Shown: piece after piece, positions 10,231 through 17,903 of the stretch
How the letters are laid out: every line of letters begins with the position of its first letter
Position numbering within the stretch: the stretch's first letter is position 1
Assembly: GCA_024426085.1 (NCBI GenBank)
Contig: CP087973.1
Location: 186,001 to 250,000, forward strand
Reading direction: 5' to 3'
Length of the DNA: 64,000 nucleotides
Source of the DNA: Rhizobium sp. RCAM05350
GTDB taxonomy: Bacteria; Pseudomonadota; Alphaproteobacteria; Rhizobiales; Rhizobiaceae
Made by a program: the position numbers and the translations under genes
Notes under the pieces: generated by a model
The model's database searches: none
The model's input: the letters and a program-made list of their open reading frames with translations, nothing else
Told to the model about the DNA's origin: nothing

Positions 10231-10710
10231 GTGACGTCGCATTCACAAATCAAAAACCAAAAGTCGATTCTGGTGTTTCTCCCAAGGAGCGCGGCCCAGG
10301 TCATCGTCTCGAAACTCGTCGAACATGGCCATACGGCGACCGCAGTGTTTTCCGTGCCTGAACTGTTCGACGCCTTGCGCTCCGACAGCTACTACCTAGC
10401 CGTGACCACCCGGCCGGATATCGACATGGTGCGCAACATCAAATCCATGCCAGTCGTGAACTTGGAAGTGTTTTTCCACACTGTCGGCTCCACGGGGGAC
10501 AGCGTGACCTCCTCGAAACAGTTCGATGGCAAGGCGTTTCTGGAGCGGATCAAGGCACTTAGCGAGCCACGATCAAGCAGGTCCACGACCACCCATGGCT
10601 ATCCCGCAGCCAACTCCACTTCGAACGGCGCCAGGAGCCAGTTGTTTCAATGGTGGGCGGCTGCAAAGTCCTATCTAAACGGCCACACGCCTGCAGGCGC
10701 GAAGAAATGA
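10231..10710 (+). CDS. Pseudo-receiver small protein 1 (family of five in this window)
   Basis: The 159-residue protein starts at GTG 10231, with TAGGAG 7 bases upstream. GTG 10225 is too close to the ribosome site. The first 120 residues follow a receiver-like alternation: strand SILVFLP, helix to KLVEHGH, strand TATAVFS, helix PELFDALRSD, strand YYLAVTT, then MPVVNLEVFF, and a last helix FDGKAFLERIKAL. This last helix resembles receiver alpha-5. The Asp that is phosphorylated at the end of strand 3 in real receivers is absent (TTRP here). The tail is low-complexity, rich in Ser, Thr and Asn. It overlaps the next gene by ATGA. Function unknown. Confidence 0.7.
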   Translation: MTSHSQIKNQKSILVFLPRSAAQVIVSKLVEHGHTATAVFSVPELFDALRSDSYYLAVTTRPDIDMVRNIKSMPVVNLEVFFHTVGSTGDSVTSSKQFDGKAFLERIKALSEPRSSRSTTTHGYPAANSTSNGARSQLFQWWAAAKSYLNGHTPAGAKK

Positions 10711-11093
10711 ACATCAGCGGTCGTGGGAATGGTTCGCCCCTGTTCATCACTCTTGACCAGTGTCAAATAGCGGCTCTGAAACGAGAGCTGCTCCTATACG
10801 GCGGGTACCTTCTGATGTTCTGGGTGATTGGAGCAACATCCTTAAGCGGGTTCGTGATCACGGCTTTCTTCGTGGTCATGGCAACGGGACAGTTGATCAA
10901 AAGAGCTGCACACAGCATCATGGCGAAGATGGGCAAGCGCTCCGCTTTCAGACGCTATGGGGCGGGGCTGGTTTCACTCTGCATCTTCTGCCTGGTGGTC
11001 GCGCATGTATGTTACATCGCGACCGTCCTCGTCGATACCGAACTTCGAACGCCAGCCGTACCGCTCATCGCCGTTTCAACCAGCCCTTCCTGA
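10707..11093 (+). CDS. Small hypothetical membrane protein, coupled to pseudo-receiver 1
   Basis: The 128-residue protein starts inside the stop codon of the preceding gene (ATGA), so translation is coupled. It has two likely membrane segments, YGGYLLMFWVIGATSLSGFV joined to ITAFFVVMA (about residues 32-60) and LVSLCIFCLVVAHVCYIATV (about residues 92-111). A short cytoplasmic, basic loop KRAAHSIMAKMGKR lies between them. I recognise no family. The coupling suggests that the receiver-like protein and this membrane protein work together (inference). Confidence 0.6.
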   Translation: MNISGRGNGSPLFITLDQCQIAALKRELLLYGGYLLMFWVIGATSLSGFVITAFFVVMATGQLIKRAAHSIMAKMGKRSAFRRYGAGLVSLCIFCLVVAHVCYIATVLVDTELRTPAVPLIAVSTSPS

Positions 11094-11116
11094 CGTCCGG
11101 AACGTCTGACCGGTCG

Positions 11117-11146
11117 CAACATATCTCAACATATTCGAACATCGTG
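11117..11146 (+). promoter_or_regulatory. Triple 10-bp direct repeat upstream of pseudo-receiver gene 2
   Basis: This is the cleanest copy: CAACATATCT, CAACATATTC and GAACATCGTG in direct tandem with no spacer. Sixteen bases later lies TATCCT (11163-11168), a good -10-like hexamer. The ATG is 28 bases after that, which gives a leader of only about 20 bases. Confidence 0.65.
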
Positions 11147-11196
11147 TTGCACGACAATTGATTATCCTGCCACATCGCTCGCTTCGAGGCTTCTCC

Positions 11197-11545
11197 ATGC
11201 TGCAAACGTTTAACGCGCCCAGGACGCATGTCCTGCTCTGCTTGCCCGATCCGTGCGCCACCATCATGCTCAATGCATTTCTCACATCAAACGGCTTTGC
11301 CGTCACCACGACTTATCTATTGAGAGAGTTCGTGGAGGCGGCGGCACTGGGCGGCTACAGTGTTGTGATCACGTCAACAGCCTTGGCTGGCCGGATCCGT
11401 GACATTTCGGCACTGCCGATCATCGACATATCGGCTTTCCTTCTCAGCACAGGGAGCGGGTTTGGACAGCAGGACAGCAAAAGTCTGGACAGGGGCGGCG
11501 CTTGCGGAGTGCATCGAGATGGCCACGGCCTTGAACCCTTGCTAA
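11197..11545 (+). CDS. Pseudo-receiver small protein 2, frameshifted near the C-terminus
   Basis: From ATG 11197 the protein reads MLQTFNAPRTHVLLCLP and follows the family pattern: AFLTSNGFAVTTTYLLREF, then YSVVITS in place of the receiver phospho-Asp strand, then IRDISALPIIDISAF. The frame continues to 11583 with unrelated residues. Removing one A from the run 11479-11482 instead gives GAALAECIEMATAL and a stop at 11543-11545, which matches the FDxxAFLxRI helix end of its paralogs. The corrected protein is about 115 residues. Function unknown. Confidence 0.65.
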
Positions 11546-11678
11546 GACTGCATGGCAAAGTCGGGATGTGTCGACCTCAATAACGGGTGTGCGGAGCAGT
11601 GACCCGAATGACATGTTCCCTTCAAAATGAGATAATTTCAGATGCAGTAGAACTCCATCGACAGCAAAGCGATCGATC

Positions 11679-12414
11679 ATGGCGTACGAAATGGCAGTCT
11701 CCGACAAAACTCACATCCTCATCGTCGAGGACGATCCCGACATCGTGGGCATGCTGGTCGAGTTGGTGAAAGGCAATGGTTTCGACGCATCGTCGGCGGC
11801 AAGCGGGATCAGAAATGGATCGTCTGCTGGCTCGACATCAGTTCGATCTGATCGTTTTGGACGCGATGCTTCCCGGTGAAGATGGCTTCAGTATCTGCAG
11901 GCGGCTCCGCTCGTCACGGTCTGTCCCGATCCTGATGTTGACGGCGTTGCGGGAGGATATCGACCGCATCCTCGGCCTGGAGCTCGGCGCCGATGACTAT
12001 GTCACCAAGCCTTTCAACTCCCGCGAGCTGATGGCGCGGATCAAGAGCATCCTGCGCAGGGCATCATACTCCCAGGAGCCGGACGAGGGGCTTGCGCCGA
12101 TGACGTTTGCGGGATGGCGCATTGATCCCAAAAGCCGTCAGCTCCAAGACCCGGACGGTGCGCAGGTCTCCATGACCACTGCGGAGTTCGATCTGCTTCT
12201 GGCGTTCTGTTTCAACCCCAACAAAGTCCTGACGCGAGAACAGCTTCTTTCCATGACGCATGCAGGATCCGCCGGACCTATAGAACGCAGCATCGACGCC
12301 CATATCAGCCGGGTCAGACAGAAAATAGAGCCAAACCTCAAGGACCCGACCTTCATAAAGACCGTGCGGCTCGGAGGCTATTTGTTCGCATCCAAGGTGG
12401 AGCGCCTGCCTTGA
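11679..12414 (+). CDS. OmpR-family response regulator, frameshift in the receiver domain
   Basis: The receiver domain begins HILIVEDDPDIV and carries the phospho-acceptor Asp in LIVLDAMLPGEDG, the Thr of LMLTA and the Lys of VTKPF. The winged-helix output domain spans the last 100 residues (FDLLLAFCFNPNKVLTREQL, then RSIDAHISRVRQKIE and TVRLGGYLF). One extra G in the run 11805-11807 splits the gene. ATG 11679 or 11691 may start it. The gene overlaps the downstream kinase start (TTGA), so the two form a two-component pair. OmpR-type regulators bind 10-bp tandem half-sites, and repeats of that type lie upstream of several genes in this region. Confidence 0.82.
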
Positions 12415-13736
12415 AAAACCTGCGCAGGGCGTCCATCCAGACACAGATACTCATCCTCGCGACCTTTCTGGTCGTCCTTGTTTCCCTCGTGGCGATGTTC
12501 ACTGAGCCGTTCATCTACGGCCGGAATGAGCGTGATTTTCAAAATGGATTATTCGCCGGACAGGCTGAGATAATTCTGGATCGGTTCCGTGCAGCCGCGT
12601 CCACTCAGGAAGAGGATGCCGTTCTCGATTCCGCGGCTCGATTGGGGATAAACGTTGAGAGGCTCGCCCCGGGCAGCATTGCCGTCGGGCAGGAGAAAAT
12701 CGTCTCTTCGAGCGAACTTGTGGGGCATATCAAAGAGTTGCTGGCTAGTAGCCTTGCGACGTCGGTGCAGCGTCTTCTGATGGGTGAGCCGAAATCCAAT
12801 GCCTTGGTTGTCAAGGTCGATGCCCGCGCGCTCATCTATCGGATGCCTGTGTTTCCAGCGAGGCTCTGGCTTGCTCCTGCGGTTGCGAGTGGACTTTTGA
12901 AGATCGTGATCCCGCTGCTGCTGCTCGGCATCGTCAGTAGCTGGCTGATCACCGATCCTCTGACCCGTTTTGCCGCCGCCGCAAAGCGGGTGAGCATGGA
13001 TGACAACACCGACGAGCCGTTCCAGGCAGAGGGGGCATCCGAGATAAGGAGTCTGGCCGCGTCGCTGAACGTCATGCGCGACCGGATCCAGAGCATGGTG
13101 GAGTATCGGACACGTATTCTCAGTGCAGTCGGCCACGACCTCAGAACGCCCTTGACGCGATTGCGCATGCGGGCGGAGCGTTCCGCAGAACCTGAGCTTC
13201 GGCGTCTCATGCTGGCGGATATCCAAACACTGGTCTTCATGATCGACGAGTGCCTGGCTTACTTCAATGATCCATCTGTCGCCGAAACGATCGAAAGGTC
13301 GATCTCTCCAGCCTGCTCCAGACGATCGCGTCAGACTTCTCGGATACCGGCGTGAATGTGACCTACACAGGACCGCGAAGGCTGGCCTATGTCTGCAAAC
13401 CACAGGCACTCACGCGCGCTGTCAGATCTCATCGACAACGGTTCCCGATACGCAACGCAAATTGAAATCGTCTTACGGCATGGTGACGAGGGCGGGGTTC
13501 AAATCATGGTCTGCGATAACGGTCCTGGTCTGTCGGATGAACTCAAGGCGAAAGTTTTGCAGCCGTTCTTCAAGGCTGATGAATCTCGGCAAATCGGATT
13601 CAAGGGTGGACTTGGTCTCGGTCTTACCATTGCGCAAGGCATCGTCATCAAAGGACATCGGGGACGCTTCGCGCTGCTCGACAGAGAACCCAACGGTCTC
13701 GTCATTGTGATCGATCTTCCGGCCATCTCGGGATAG
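12411..13736 (+). CDS. Two-component sensor histidine kinase (inner membrane), two frameshifts
   Basis: The start is TTG 12411 inside the regulator stop, with GGTGGAG just upstream. Membrane segment 1 is LILATFLVVLVSLVAMF, followed by a periplasmic domain of about 120 residues and membrane segment 2 KIVIPLLLLGIVSSWLI. A HAMP region then leads to the phospho-accepting H box VGHDLRTPLTR. The N box LIDNGSRYA, G1 box DNGPGL and G2 box GGLGLGLTIA complete the ATPase domain. Breaks lie at 13294-13296 (one A lost) and near 13416 (CG lost, or one base gained). The kinase partners the OmpR-type regulator. The signal is unknown, but the neighbours are envelope proteins. Confidence 0.8.
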
Positions 13737-13845
13737 CCCCGCAAAAGCCGAGCAGCTTGGTGCACCACGTTCATGAATTCAGGATCATCGGCCGCGGGGA
13801 GACCCCTTGCCATGACCTTGGCTCGGCCAACGATCGTAAATTTCT

Positions 13846-13875
13846 CAACAAATCGGAACACAACGCAAAATACGA
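13846..13875 (+). promoter_or_regulatory. 10-bp-phased repeats upstream of the secreted protein gene at 13979
   Basis: The decamers are CAACAAATCG, GAACACAACG and a weaker CAAAATACGA. A -10-like TATTGT (13881-13886) lies 15 bases after the second repeat. This site fits the element seen at the pseudo-receiver genes, but its leader to ATG 13979 is longer (about 90 bases). Confidence 0.45.
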
Positions 13876-13978
13876 GTGAGTATTGTCAGAGCGCATGCAA
13901 GCGGCATGAACCAGAATGTTAGCCGTTCCGGCAAAGCCGATACCATGTATGTGAAATAGATAGACAAAGGATATACAA

Positions 13979-14350
13979 ATGAAGGCTACCTTCATCGCTC
14001 TGGGCGTGACAGCAGCGACTGCGATGGCTCTTGCCACTCCCGTCGTAGCTCAAGTCGTTATTTACAATGATCAGCCGCCGGAAATCTATTCTGACGAGGG
14101 CGAAACAGAGACCCACTTCATTCAGGACTGGAACCGCCATCACGATTCGCGCGACAGATGGGGACAGCGACGCAACAACTTCGGCCCAGACGATGTCATA
14201 CGTCTGCTGGAGAGGCGCGGCTATCGTGTTAGAAACGTAGACGACGTGGGCGAGCGGTTTCTGGTCAAAGCATCGCGCGGCGGTGATAACCTCCTCGTGA
14301 GCGTGTCCCGGAGAGGAGAGATCATGGGTGTGGTACATGATCGCTATTGA
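13979..14350 (+). CDS. Small exported protein, PepSY-like
   Basis: The 123-residue protein has a signal peptide (MKATFIALGV to a cleavage near PVVAQ, about residue 25). The mature part has a charged middle (WNRHHDSRDRWGQRR), then DDVIRLLERRGYRVRNVDDVG and ERFLVKAS. That helix-strand pattern is reminiscent of PepSY domains, which are common in small rhizobial periplasmic proteins. AAAGGA lies 7 bases before the ATG. It stands just downstream of the histidine kinase and is preceded by the phased repeats, so it may be a target of that system (inference). Confidence 0.65.
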   Translation: MKATFIALGVTAATAMALATPVVAQVVIYNDQPPEIYSDEGETETHFIQDWNRHHDSRDRWGQRRNNFGPDDVIRLLERRGYRVRNVDDVGERFLVKASRGGDNLLVSVSRRGEIMGVVHDRY

Positions 14351-14370
14351 TGCAAATATGACCAGGTCTG

Positions 14371-14628
14371 CTCGGCGGGCATACGATCGGAGATGAAGAA
14401 CTCCCTGGGAACCGGGGTCGGATCGGGTTTGCGCAGCCTGCTCTCCTCCTAACCGCCGTAGAGATCACGGTTGCGATTGTTGCCAAGGATGACCCCGTTC
14501 CCGTTTGGCGAGACATCTCACTCGTCCTCCTGGAAGTATCGAAAACATTGACAGCCATGGAACACCAAGTCGGTGGCCGCTTGACCGTATGGTGGAAAAT
14601 CAACCTACGGTTTGTCGGCCATCTCTAG
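14371..14628 (+). pseudogene. Possible remnant of a SARP/BTAD-type winged-helix regulator
   Basis: There is no intact gene here. One frame without stops from 14362 to 14628 reads LGGHTIGDEELPGNRGRIGFA, then AKDDPVPVWRDISLVLLEVSKTL. This resembles the N-terminal winged helix of SARP/BTAD activators, where the motif is xDxxLPGRQGRLxxA followed by WxxxxPxxWxxALxxxxSxLR. The expected central segment is shortened and no start codon fits, although ATG 14358 is one frame away. I infer a decayed fragment. Confidence is low because the assignment rests on remembered family patterns. Confidence 0.3.
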
Positions 14629-14653
14629 TCTTTGGCATCTGGTATATAACTCC

Positions 14654-14693
14654 GAACATTTCCAGACATTTCAAAAAACACCGCAACGTTCAG
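14654..14693 (+). promoter_or_regulatory. Phased AACA/GACA repeats upstream of the DUF3313-like lipoprotein gene
   Basis: Four consecutive decamers read GAACATTTCC, AGACATTTCA, AAAAACACCG and CAACGTTCAG. The phase matches the other sites but the core is less uniform. A perfect TATAAT lies at 14731-14736, too far from the repeats for the usual 16-base gap, so the geometry here differs. Confidence 0.4.
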
Positions 14694-14758
14694 GGCGACT
14701 AAGTTGTCTCCGGCAAACCATGCCGTTCGGTATAATTTCCGCTGGAGACAAAGACCTC

Positions 14759-15415
14759 ATGAAATTTTCGCCATTGAGCAGTGCGCTGATCGCTTCCTGC
14801 ACGACGCTCGCTTCCTGCACGACACCCAGCCCCACTGTCTACTCCGGCTTGGCCTCGGCATCGCAGCTCCAGCCGAACACCCAGGACAGGACGGGACGCG
14901 TGCCGTACCGCTATCAAGCCAGTGTCGATTGGAGGCAATATAGCAAGATCATCGTCGATCCGGTTACTGTCTACGACAGACCGGACAGTCAGTTCGGCAA
15001 GGTCGCGGAAAAGGATAGGGCATTCCTCGCCAGCTACATGCAGGACCAGTTCACCGATAAGCTGAAGACGCGGTTTTCCATCGTGAACACCCCGGCTCCA
15101 GGCACGCTGCGACTGCATCTGACGCTGACGGGTGCGAAGACCACGACCGCGGTTCTGGGACCGGCCACGCGACTTGACATGGCCGGCGGCCTCTACAACA
15201 CGGTCCAGGCCGTTCGCGGGCAGGAAGGTTCCATGACGGGTTCCGTGAACTACGCCGTGGAAATCTACGACGCCCCGAGCGACCGTCTCCTGTCTGCGTT
15301 TGTCACCAAGCAGTACCCGAATGCGTTGAACATCGGTTCGACCTTCACCGCCCTGGATGCCTCCAAGGTCGGCGTCCGCAAAGGAGCCGATGCTCTCGTT
15401 GCACAATTCAAATAG
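14759..15415 (+). CDS. DUF3313-family lipoprotein
   Basis: From ATG 14759 (GGAGA about 10 bases upstream) the 218-residue protein has a lipoprotein signal sequence with LIASC or LASC as the lipobox, then SGLASASQLQPN, YRYQASVDWRQYSKIIVDPV and VRKGADALVAQF. The segment 'W-x-x-Y-x-K-I-I-V-D-P-V' is characteristic of DUF3313 proteins. It is predicted to be anchored in the envelope, with unknown function. ATG 14720 is in frame but puts a TATAAT inside the coding region. It follows the phased repeats at 14654-14693. Confidence 0.7.
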   Translation: MKFSPLSSALIASCTTLASCTTPSPTVYSGLASASQLQPNTQDRTGRVPYRYQASVDWRQYSKIIVDPVTVYDRPDSQFGKVAEKDRAFLASYMQDQFTDKLKTRFSIVNTPAPGTLRLHLTLTGAKTTTAVLGPATRLDMAGGLYNTVQAVRGQEGSMTGSVNYAVEIYDAPSDRLLSAFVTKQYPNALNIGSTFTALDASKVGVRKGADALVAQFK

Positions 15416-15515
15416 GGCGGCCTGAGGCCGTTGGCTGTCATCCCACGGTGGCAGCCTGCATTACCTGTAGCGCCGGAGTGCTGCTCGCCAACTCCAACAA
15501 GCAGGAAGACAAACG

Positions 15516-15917
15516 ATGCGTCCTTTTTTATCCGCGGTAATGATCGGATCGGCCTTGCTACTGGCAGGCTGTGTCGATGATAGCGCTTTCTACAACGGCA
15601 GGCCGCGCTATGACGATGGCTTTCGCCAGCATCGCGACTACAGCGACCGCCGCGACGATCCAAGATTGCGGGATGGCTGGCGTGATGGCCGCAGGAACTG
15701 GGATCGTCACGACGGTGACAGGATAATCTATCGTGACGTTACGCGGATTGATACGGTCGGCCGATCTGGCCGGCATGAGGGTAGCATCCTCATACACCAG
15801 TCATTTTCGGAGCAGTTGGAAGCTGTTTCTCTTTCTGGGAAAGTTCCGTCTCAAGACCAAGGTCTTGCACGTTATTTTCGTTATTATTCCGCAACAAAAC
15901 CTCATCAGCCGCCTTAG
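15516..15917 (+). CDS. Small basic/acidic lipoprotein
   Basis: The 133-residue protein has a classic lipoprotein signal, MRPFLSAVMIGSALLLAGC with the Cys at residue 19. The mature part is very rich in Arg, Asp and Tyr (for example DYSDRRDDPRLRDGWRDGRR), then VTRIDTVGRSGRHEGS. Low-complexity RD-rich lipoproteins of this kind are common in rhizobia and have no known role. An indel in the last third is possible because the tail loses its composition bias. AGGAAG precedes the ATG. Confidence 0.6.
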   Translation: MRPFLSAVMIGSALLLAGCVDDSAFYNGRPRYDDGFRQHRDYSDRRDDPRLRDGWRDGRRNWDRHDGDRIIYRDVTRIDTVGRSGRHEGSILIHQSFSEQLEAVSLSGKVPSQDQGLARYFRYYSATKPHQPP

Positions 15918-15989
15918 TTTCGTCCGTCGTTTGACATCGGGAGGCTAACTGCTCCGGTTATCTCTGGTCATTGCAAATAGGAGACGGCC

Positions 15990-16186
15990 ATGCCCCAAAA
16001 GACTTGAAGATCGCCGATGTCCTCAAAGACCCTCTGATCAGACAGATTATGCGCGCGGATCGGGTTTCCCTGAGCGAGATGACAAACCTGCTTCATGCCG
16101 CTGCGTGCAGGCAGAAACGCGGGAAGCAGTCGTCAGGTGCCGGAGGCGGGGCTCCGCCTGCATGCCATTTCATGACCCATTCTTGA
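15990..16186 (+). CDS. Small hypothetical protein, frameshift at the start
   Basis: AGGAGAC precedes ATG 15990, but the frame stops after five codons. Adding one base to the C or A run right after the ATG joins it to DLKIADVLKDPLIRQIMRAD and SLSEMTNLLHAAACRQ. The pattern DPLIxQxMRADxVSLxxxxxLL is one I associate with short rhizobial proteins of unknown function. The corrected product is about 66 residues and has no signal peptide. Confidence 0.45.
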
Positions 16187-16276
16187 GGGACTTTCACTTC
16201 ACCATAGATCCGAGAGATCAAGCGAAGGCAGATTCATTGCGTACGCCGCCTCAGTCGAAGATCTCCCAATCTACCG

Positions 16277-16296
16277 CAACAAAATTGAACAAAGCG
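16277..16296 (+). promoter_or_regulatory. 10-bp direct repeats upstream of pseudo-receiver gene 3
   Basis: Two clear decamers, CAACAAAATT and GAACAAAGCG, are preceded by a degenerate third (CAATCTACCG, 16267-16276). Sixteen bases after the last repeat is TATGCT (16313-16318), and ATG 16349 is 30 bases further. This is the same geometry as at the other pseudo-receiver genes. Confidence 0.55.
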
Positions 16297-16348
16297 ACGT
16301 CCACCTCGCCGCTATGCTCGTGACGATCTTGACAGGGAGATTGGCGAA

Positions 16349-16765
16349 ATGTTTCCGGCAACCATTCGGTGCAGTCAGCATACCGACGTCCTGCTTTACT
16401 TGGACCGTCCTGCGGCCGCAGCAGGTATCAATGCTGTTCTAAGATGGCTGGGCCTGGACGTGACGGAAATACGGAGCCCCGGCGAGCTTCACAGCAGCTC
16501 AGCATGGGGTCGTCGCGTCTTAATCGTCTCGGAAAATGACAAGATAAGATGGATCAGGGAGTATGCTCGACTTCCTGTCATCGACGTCGAGCATTTCATG
16601 TTCCACGAGTTCGATGATGAGGATGCCTGCAGCGCTTCCACTCGCTTCGACGCCTCAGCCTTCATCGATCGCGTCCTTAGTCTGGTCGAGACGCCACAAG
16701 TCTGTCGGTTTGGGAAAATCCTCGGCAGCGGAGCGCGGTCGACGAGATTTCCACTCACCGCTTAG
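16349..16765 (+). CDS. Pseudo-receiver small protein 3
   Basis: An intact 138-residue family member. It runs TDVLLYLDRPAAAAG, then VLRWLGLDVTEIRSPGEL, RVLIVSENDK (the phospho-acceptor position is Ser/Glu, not Asp), IREYARLPVIDVEHFMF, and RFDASAFIDRVLSLVE, which aligns with FDGKAFLERIKAL of family member 1. AGGGAGA lies 8 bases before ATG 16349. Function unknown. The conserved core and the fused promoter element mark it as part of the set. Confidence 0.7.
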   Translation: MFPATIRCSQHTDVLLYLDRPAAAAGINAVLRWLGLDVTEIRSPGELHSSSAWGRRVLIVSENDKIRWIREYARLPVIDVEHFMFHEFDDEDACSASTRFDASAFIDRVLSLVETPQVCRFGKILGSGARSTRFPLTA

Positions 16766-16891
16766 CGGACGGTTCAGAACTCTTGCGATGCAGTCTGGAA
16801 AAAGGAACCTAATCTATTTTTCCGGCATAACCCTTGCCGACCTGCCGAGCAGCATCGGCCGGCTAACGCAGAGCCTCTGGAGACAGCACGT

Positions 16892-17891
16892 TCAATTTAT
16901 TTCGGCGGCGCGAAGTTTCGTGGGGCTTTGTCCGAATGTCTGCGAAAAGGCTCGAGAGAAGTGCGATGCATTCTCGAAGCCGACTTCCAAAGCAATTTCA
17001 ATCAAAGACACTTTGGTTTTTATGAGCAGTTGCTTTGCTCGTTCCATCCGCACGCGCCGATAAACAAGAGCGGGAGAGCTTTTCGTTTCCCCCATGAAAA
17101 GACGCTCAAGCTGCCTCCTGGAGAGGCCAACCGATGCAGCGAGCACGTGGATAGGCAACGTACCCTCGACATGCTGCTCCATCATGATGAGCACGGCTCG
17201 TATTCTCGGATCTTTGCACTCGATAGAGAGGGGCTTGCGAGTTTGAATAGCGAGGGCAGTCCGGGCCTTTTCTATATGGAGAACCTCTAGAGCATTCCGC
17301 TCGGCCTCCTTGCTGATATGACGTCGCACGATAGACGCCGCCATGTCGGCAGCGCTGCTTCCTCCCGCACAGGATCCCCTTGTCCTGTCGAGATTGAATA
17401 TCCGATCAGAACGAACTTGATGATCAGGAAAGCGCTCATGAAACGCATTGTAATGAAGCCAGCTTACGCATGTACGGTGCTCCCTCATCAGGCCGATTTC
17501 GGCAAGGATGAAAGAACCGGTGCAAACCCCGATCAGTTTTGTGTTCTTTGTAGCCGCTTTCTTCAGGAAGTTGACGGTGTCTTGATCGATCGGAGACTCG
17601 TTGTTGAGTAGACCACCCACCACAACGATGTAGTGGAACTGGCTCGGATCGACAAAATCCGACGTCGGTGCGACCTTAACACCGCAACTGGATATTATGA
17701 GATGTCGCGTGCTGCCGAGCACCTCCCAATCGGCAAGAACGCGGCCCGATCTGTCGAATTCGTCGCTCGCAAGTCGCAGCGTATCTACGAACAGTGCAAA
17801 CGCAGAGAGAGTAAAGGATTTCATGAGAACAAATCCGATTTTCAGCCGATCAACAGGGGGCTTGAATCCGAAGATTTCATTTCAACTCCAT
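16892..17891 (-). CDS. GlxA-family AraC-type transcriptional regulator (DJ-1/PfpI plus HTH)
   Basis: The N-terminal two-thirds is a DJ-1/PfpI-like domain with IVVVGGLL, the nucleophile-elbow region LIGVCTGSFILAEIGL and TCVSWLHYNAF. The C-terminal 100 residues are an AraC helix-turn-helix pair (LAASVGLSRRQLERLF and IALEVGFENASHFSRAF). An internal ATG at 17824 is possible, but DRLKIGFVLM upstream is also family-typical. ATG 17891 fits if one extra A near 17876-17878 is removed. It is the last gene of the minus-strand hyp-like set and probably regulates it or senses a related amine (inference). Confidence 0.8.
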
Positions 17892-17903
17892 CACGGGTTC
17901 CGC

